Shown one piece after another: positions 16,391 through 20,773 of a stretch of 20,773 bases of DNA; the first letter of the stretch is position 1, and the number at the start of each line of letters is the position of its first letter. Location: positions 1 to 20,773 of the forward strand of contig JANBQS010000336.1 of assembly GCA_027577415.1 (NCBI GenBank). The letters run 5' to 3'. Position numbers and translations under genes: made by a program. This stretch comes from Coemansia sp. RSA 922 (lineage: Eukaryota > Kickxellomycota > Kickxellomycetes > Kickxellales > Kickxellaceae). The notes below the pieces were generated by a model that saw only the letters and a program-made list of their open reading frames with translations, did no database searches and was not told the DNA's origin.

Positions 16391-16674
16391 TGTGATCAGG
16401 CAAAAGTGTATTTGCTTAAATTGTAAATGAATGGCTAATATAATACTCGTCTACTCGCGGATCCAGTTGAAGATATTGCGACAAACGTGTTTTGGAGGGC
16501 GCCCAGAAGATGAAGAAAAAAAATGAAAAGAGGGGGCCAAAAAAATGAGAGTAGAAAAAGTGAAAAGTGAAAAAAGTGCAGAGTATCAAAATGAAAAAAA
16601 AGAGCCAAGAGCAGTTGTACCAGGTACATATTTTTTAGGGATGTTGCCTCATCGCCCGCTATTTTGTGGTTGAT
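16391..16674. other. intergenic stretch, 3' flank of the zinc-finger gene
   Basis: Purine-rich on the + strand with many A runs (16515-16610), hence pyrimidine-rich in the sense of the neighbouring - strand gene. A 64-codon - strand frame here (16435-16629) is hydrophobic only because of this composition and is not called. No gene is supported. Confidence 0.4.
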
Positions 16675-19600
16675 TTACGCCGACGGCCGAGCAATAGCAG
16701 ATACATTGGGAATGCTCTGACCAGAGCTGGCAACATGCGCTGTACCAGCACCGCCTGCAGCCTCAGCTTGGCCGAGCGAGATTCCCGAGAACTTTCTCGA
16801 AAACCCTTCCATGGATATAAACGACGGGTTGGGCGCTACACCATTGCTGCCAATTGTTCGCGGCGGCGTAGCGGCATCCTGCTCCAGCTCAAACATCTCG
16901 CCATAGTGATCAGAGGCTGCCGACGACCTGCCGCCACTGCCATTGCTTGCATTGCCTGCACCATTCAATGTCGATAGTGTTGGTGCCGTAGCACGGAATG
17001 CAGTGCCGAGCTGGCCACTATTAGAGAATCCATCAGCCATGCCCATCGACATGTCGTTGGCAAGGTTCTGCGGTTTGAATGGTCGCTGGCCGATAGCCCC
17101 GGAACGCAGCCCGTCAGTCAGCGAGGGGATAGAGCCAATGGGAGGCAACGTCATCTGTCGGTGCTCGCCAAAGCTCCCCACAGCAGAGATAAACGGTGAT
17201 CCGTGGACGCTTGTCTGCATCGAGGCCCTAGGCGAGTGTGCCCAATTTTGGCTAGCCGACCCGTACTGACCACTATAGCTGCCTATCGGCTGGGCAAAGC
17301 TGCCGCCTGCGCGAGCCGCGTTAAGCGACTGGCCTCCAATAGGCATCCCAAACGACGATCGTAGCTCATGGTCCCGGTTCGATTCGTGTCCATAGCTCAT
17401 ATTTAGCGAGTCCCAGATTCCACCGCTTGGCGCTTGATTGCGGTCGTACGACATCGAGCTAGTGTCATGTAGCGGATACCCCCCTAGACGGCTCTCCTTC
17501 AGCAAGAACGGACTGTCTTGGAACGACGCATGAGCTCCAATTCCGCTGTCATTCTTGCTGCTCCGGATATCCATACCCATAGAGAGGCCCATCAGTGAGG
17601 GCGACGGGATATAGCTATTCGATCTTAGGCGGCCAGTTGTCCCAGAGTGCTCGCCAGCTGCATTGCCCAAAGGCGATCCGTGGTGAGCGCCGAGGATACT
17701 GCTCTCAGAAAAGTCTGGAACATATGCAAACGAATTGCGAGGACTGGCTGGCTCATTCATAAAGCTCGAGGAGCGGAGTGGCCGCCCAAACATCTCGCTG
17801 CTGCGAGGGATCGAGCGTGCGCTGCCGATTGGATTCAGGGCTGGCGACATGTCAAAATGACCCGACCTTCCTGCGTCGCCCGAGTTGCGGATGGGAGTAG
17901 CGTTGATATGACTCTGCAAGTGGTTGTGGTACAAGCCGCGCAGTGAGCCACTTCCAAACTCTGCGTCCGGAGTGGCCAGTGCCGAGTTGCTCGAGTCGAC
18001 TGCAGTGAATGCATGGCGACCTGCCAGCATCATGCTAGAGCTCATCGCAGGCGGGCTGCGTACAAATGAATGAGCGAGAGGCGTGGTGCCAGGGCTAAAT
18101 CCAGCATCGCTACGGCTGAGTTCTCCAAAGTGATCAAGCATGGGAATGGATCCAGAGGTAAACGACGGTCCACCAAACGACTGCCGGGCAGCCCCGTGCG
18201 ATACGGCCAGCTTGTCAATACGCAGGCTATCCTGAAAGCTGAGGCCACCACCCTGTGCCAGAGCGCTGATTCCACCCTTGCCTGGGCGGCTGAATCCAGT
18301 ACCAGGTTTCGGGATCGGCTGCGACCGTGGGTATGACTCGCTGTCAAACGCGGCGTTGTTCTGCACGCTCTCAAAGTGAGTCTTGAAGGGCGACACGGCA
18401 TCGTCCTTGGTCTGGTTGCTGAAGATAGAGTTCGCAAACGAGTCATCCTCAGCGTTCCCGGTATGTTGCTGTGTGCCTTGGGTTGCTCCCAGTGAAGCGG
18501 ACATGTCCAATGTCGGCTTTTTCGGCGCTTGGCTCTTGCGCAAGACGCTATTGGAAAGTGCTCCGGTAGCCCAGGCATTTGGCTGCTTCTTGGTAACCGA
18601 GTCGCTATCGCTAGAAGTGTTGCTTTCCGCGGGCTTATTTTGCTGGCTCGTGCTGGAATGCGGGTTACCATTAGCGGGCAGACGGTCCTTGTTCGAAATG
18701 GGCTGGCGCGACGCTGGACCAGACCCCAGCGTGCTGGGTGGGCTGGTGCGGCGAGCGGTGCTGGTGCTGTTAACGCTGGTGGACGAGCGGCTGGCCGTCG
18801 TAGCAGCATCGCTGGGCTTTGGCGTTTGCTGTTTGTCCCCATTGTCGTTTTGCGCGTTTTCGCTGGATCCAGACTCGCTACGTGAGCTATCATCCGAGGA
18901 GGCACTAGGGCGCTGGCGCGGCTGCCCAGTCGCTATTGATGCATCGCCCGATGTAGTGTGCAGCAGCGCACACCTGTTCCCGTACTTGCAATTACCCTTG
19001 ACATAGTACTTGCACACAGCCTTTTCGACGAACAGGTTGATGTCGTGCGAAAACGAGCACTCGGCGCCGGCAGTGCAGTTGCCATGCTTGTAGAACTTGC
19101 AAGGAATGTGTCTTGTTGAGCCGCCTACATTGTCCAGATAGTGCAAAGTGTTAGTATCATGCGCGAGTCCTTGTTACAGTGAGTGGCAATAGGCACCAAT
19201 AGAAACCAACAACAATGTCGATCAGAGTCAGCAACCGCCAGATTGCAGATGAGATACAGATTGCGAGTCGAATTGGACTTGTAGCAATATGCATGCCAGC
19301 CAGAGACATGAGCAATTGCGCAGCCGCAATGGTCTGCCCTGTCCCTCCCTTGTTTACAGAAGACTAAGAAACGGGGAGCGAAGGCTGCGGAGGAAGGGAC
19401 AAACACTGTGGGCTCTGAAAGAGGGCGCGACGTGTGTGGCAAAAAAAAGCGAGAGAATGAGGCGGGGATAGAGGCGGCGAAAAAAAAGGGAGGGCAAAAA
19501 GAACGGCATAGGAATTACGCGCACTCTATGTCGCAAAAAAAAGGATACAGAATCCAGGCCTCCCTCTTTGTACAAGAGAGCAGCAAGTCGATTGAAGGCT

Positions 19601-20122
19601 GCAAGGGAAAGGAAAGAAGCAGAGCTGGGCGCAAGAGCAAGGGAAGCAAGAATACAGGCCAGCCATTTACCGGCAAGTGGCAAATGTTCACAGACAGAGC
19701 CAGCCGCCAAAAAAAGGGTTCAAGGCGGAAGCCGTAGACGAACAACACCAAAAGGGGGAGGAGGCGGGTGGGCGGGCATACAGGCAGCCAATGGCAGCGA
19801 GTAGCGAGGGGGGCTGGTGAGCCTGATAGCGCACGGATGCTCCTCCACCACCAGAGAAGAGCTAGGCCATGCAGGCGCAATCGACAAAGTGCAAAACATG
19901 TAGTTACAAAAATAGAACAGAGTACGTACCATTGCGACCACCACCAAGTCGTTCTTGGCTGGCGTCGTCGGTGCCGCTTATCGGCTTTGCTGACTGTGCA
20001 GGTGAACCCTGCCCCTGAAGTCGGCGGCGAGATCTAGGACCCGAACTGGCTCCGGCACCAGCACTCGCACCAGTACCGGCGCTGGTGGGCGGCATGCGCT
20101 GTATCGGCTGAAGGCGAGGCAT
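16675..20122 (-). CDS. CCCH zinc-finger protein (Cps3/LEE1-like), 880 aa, two exons
   Basis: Exon 1 is 20122-19930 (64 codons plus one base: MPRLQPIQRMPPTSAGTGAS..., Gly/Ala/Ser-rich and basic). Exon 2 is 19124-16675. The 805-nt intron has GTACGT, a TACTAAC branch about 30 nt before AATGTAG, and joins in frame as GRN-GGSTRH. Two CCCH fingers of the C-x7-C-x5-C-x3-H type follow directly: C73-C81-C87-H91 (PCKFYKHGNCTAGAECSFSH) and C102-C110-C116-H120 (CKYYVKGNCKYGNRCALLH). This close finger pair resembles S. pombe Cps3 and yeast LEE1; such fingers generally bind RNA. The remaining 760 residues are low-complexity, rich in Ser, Gly, Asn and Pro, probably disordered and phosphorylated. The exact orthology is uncertain; the domain call is firm. 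Confidence 0.85.
19125..19929 (-). other. 805-nt first intron of the zinc-finger gene
   Basis: Much longer than the other introns in the window (83-158 nt). It ends in an ideal TACTAAC branch site and AATGTAG acceptor. The + strand is purine-rich with several A runs, so the transcript is pyrimidine-rich. I see no additional exon with good splice sites and no obvious C/D snoRNA boxes. Open frames inside it on either strand follow its skewed composition. Confidence 0.75.
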
Positions 20123-20690
20123 AGCACAGGGCTGCTTTTCTTTTTAGTTGTTTGGCTCGAGACGAGTGTGTGCGTGCGTGCGTGTGTTTTTTTTTGGTCG
20201 ACGTTGCTAGAGGCAGTGACGTCGAATGAAAGGTGAACGCTAACGAACTGTCGTGTGTGTGCGTTTGTGTACAAGCAAGTTGGCTTTTTGTTGTTGCTCA
20301 GCGGCAGCGAGAGGTAACGGCGGTACGACTACTACGCAGAGGTGGTGTTGTGGTGCTATGTAGAGACGGCTAAAGGTCAGCGGACATACAAAAAAAAAAA
20401 AAAAGAACAGACGGACAGAATAGTGTGGTTATAAGGTGAGCGAGACAGAGTACTGAGAAGAGAGAAAGAAGAAAGAGGCCAAACAAGCAAATTATACAGA
20501 GGAAAAGGCAAGAGGCACTTGAAAGGGCGGGGAGAAAGACAGGGGTGACTGCTGTGTGCTGGGCGAAAGGGCTGTCTGTGGAGACTGCACGAGCAATAAA
20601 GGGATGCTCCCCTGCCCCCCGCCTCCGAAAAGAGGGCAAAAACGGGGGACTGCCAAAGTGACGAGAGCGTTATTAAATGAAAACACGGGC
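20123..20690. promoter_or_regulatory. long 5' flank of the zinc-finger gene
   Basis: No gene is supported. The stretch has a GTGTGTGCGTGCGTGCG microsatellite next to nine Ts (about 20166-20196), a run of 15 As (20390-20404), and long purine-rich tracts on the + strand. It probably holds the promoter and an untranslated leader of the zinc-finger gene. Confidence 0.35.
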
Positions 20691-20773
20691 TTACAAGCCG
20701 AGGCCCTCCTCCCCCACTACTGCTTGCTGGCAGTGCTCGCTTCGCCTGCTTATCTCGCTGAGCGAGTATGTGG
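20691..20773 (-). CDS. possible 3' end of an unidentified gene (partial)
   Basis: On the - strand one frame is open from the window edge for 26 codons and ends with TAA at 20691-20693. It reads TYSLSEISRRSEHCQQAV followed by VGEEGLGL. The mixed helix-like composition and glycine-leucine end look like a natural C-terminus, but I cannot name the family and the fragment is short. Confidence 0.3.
   Translation of the reverse strand, partial: TYSLSEISRRSEHCQQAVVGEEGLGL

Noticed and set aside
16435..16629. 64-aa very hydrophobic - strand frame resembling a membrane protein
   Set aside because: The Leu/Phe content comes from A-rich tracts on the + strand; starts beyond a stop-poor low-complexity stretch and has no neighbour logic.
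18042..18905. 287-aa - strand frame rich in Arg, Pro and Ala
   Set aside because: It is the shifted frame of the low-complexity, Ser/Gly/Asn-rich coding region of the zinc-finger gene.
18383..19006. 207-aa + strand frame opposite the zinc-finger gene
   Set aside because: Antisense shadow of biased codons in that gene; no protein family pattern.
19354..19880. hydrophobic - strand and basic + strand frames of 100-120 aa
   Set aside because: They lie in the 805-nt intron and reflect its purine/pyrimidine skew; the zinc-finger gene splices over them with matching phase.

Overview
The window is nuclear DNA from a fungus. It carries Spc19 (a subunit of the fungal DASH/Dam1 ring) and a small NCE101-type protein, both essentially fungal, plus short GT-AG introns with good branch sites (for example TACTAAC). 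An early-diverging filamentous lineage such as Kickxellomycotina is my guess from the overall look, but the sequence I can read does not prove it. Gene spacing is tight and genes alternate in convergent and divergent pairs. Several genes can only be read correctly after splicing. I placed introns by phase, splice sites and family alignment, so the coordinates given are outer spans with the exons listed in each entry.

Left part (1-4434): the tail of an unidentified + strand gene, then a run of five - strand genes: GPI8 (GPI transamidase catalytic subunit), a PSI-domain single-pass membrane protein, a small membrane protein of unknown function, an NCE101-like protein and a mitochondrial-looking PPR protein. 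Middle part (4435-13046): COX16 (+) diverges from the PPR gene; SmD1 (-), Spc19 (+), RRG7-like (-), SRP14 (+), COQ4 (-), OXR1/TLDc (+) and TTI2 (-) follow as alternating pairs. Mitochondrial functions are over-represented here (PPR, COX16, RRG7, COQ4, OXR1), next to housekeeping genes for splicing, protein targeting, the kinetochore and PIKK assembly.

Region 13047-16640 is different: gene-poor and AT-richer, with no housekeeping genes. It holds two - strand paralogous small genes of no family I recognise (117 and 101 aa). Each has a TATA box about 95-105 bp before its ATG and a long homologous upstream region. In the second copy that upstream region has expanded into a 122-124 bp tandem repeat. 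Each repeat contains a short perfect dyad whose two arms have changed together between copies. The distal upstream block is more alike between the copies than the proteins are. Between the two genes lies a stretch that may be decayed coding sequence. This cassette pair is the best candidate for something undescribed.

Right part (16675-20773): a large - strand gene for an 880-aa protein with two CCCH zinc fingers (Cps3/LEE1-like) and a long disordered tail. It has an unusually long 805-nt first intron and a long low-complexity 5' flank. The window closes with a possible C-terminus of another - strand gene. I saw no tRNA, rRNA, CRISPR array or intact transposon.
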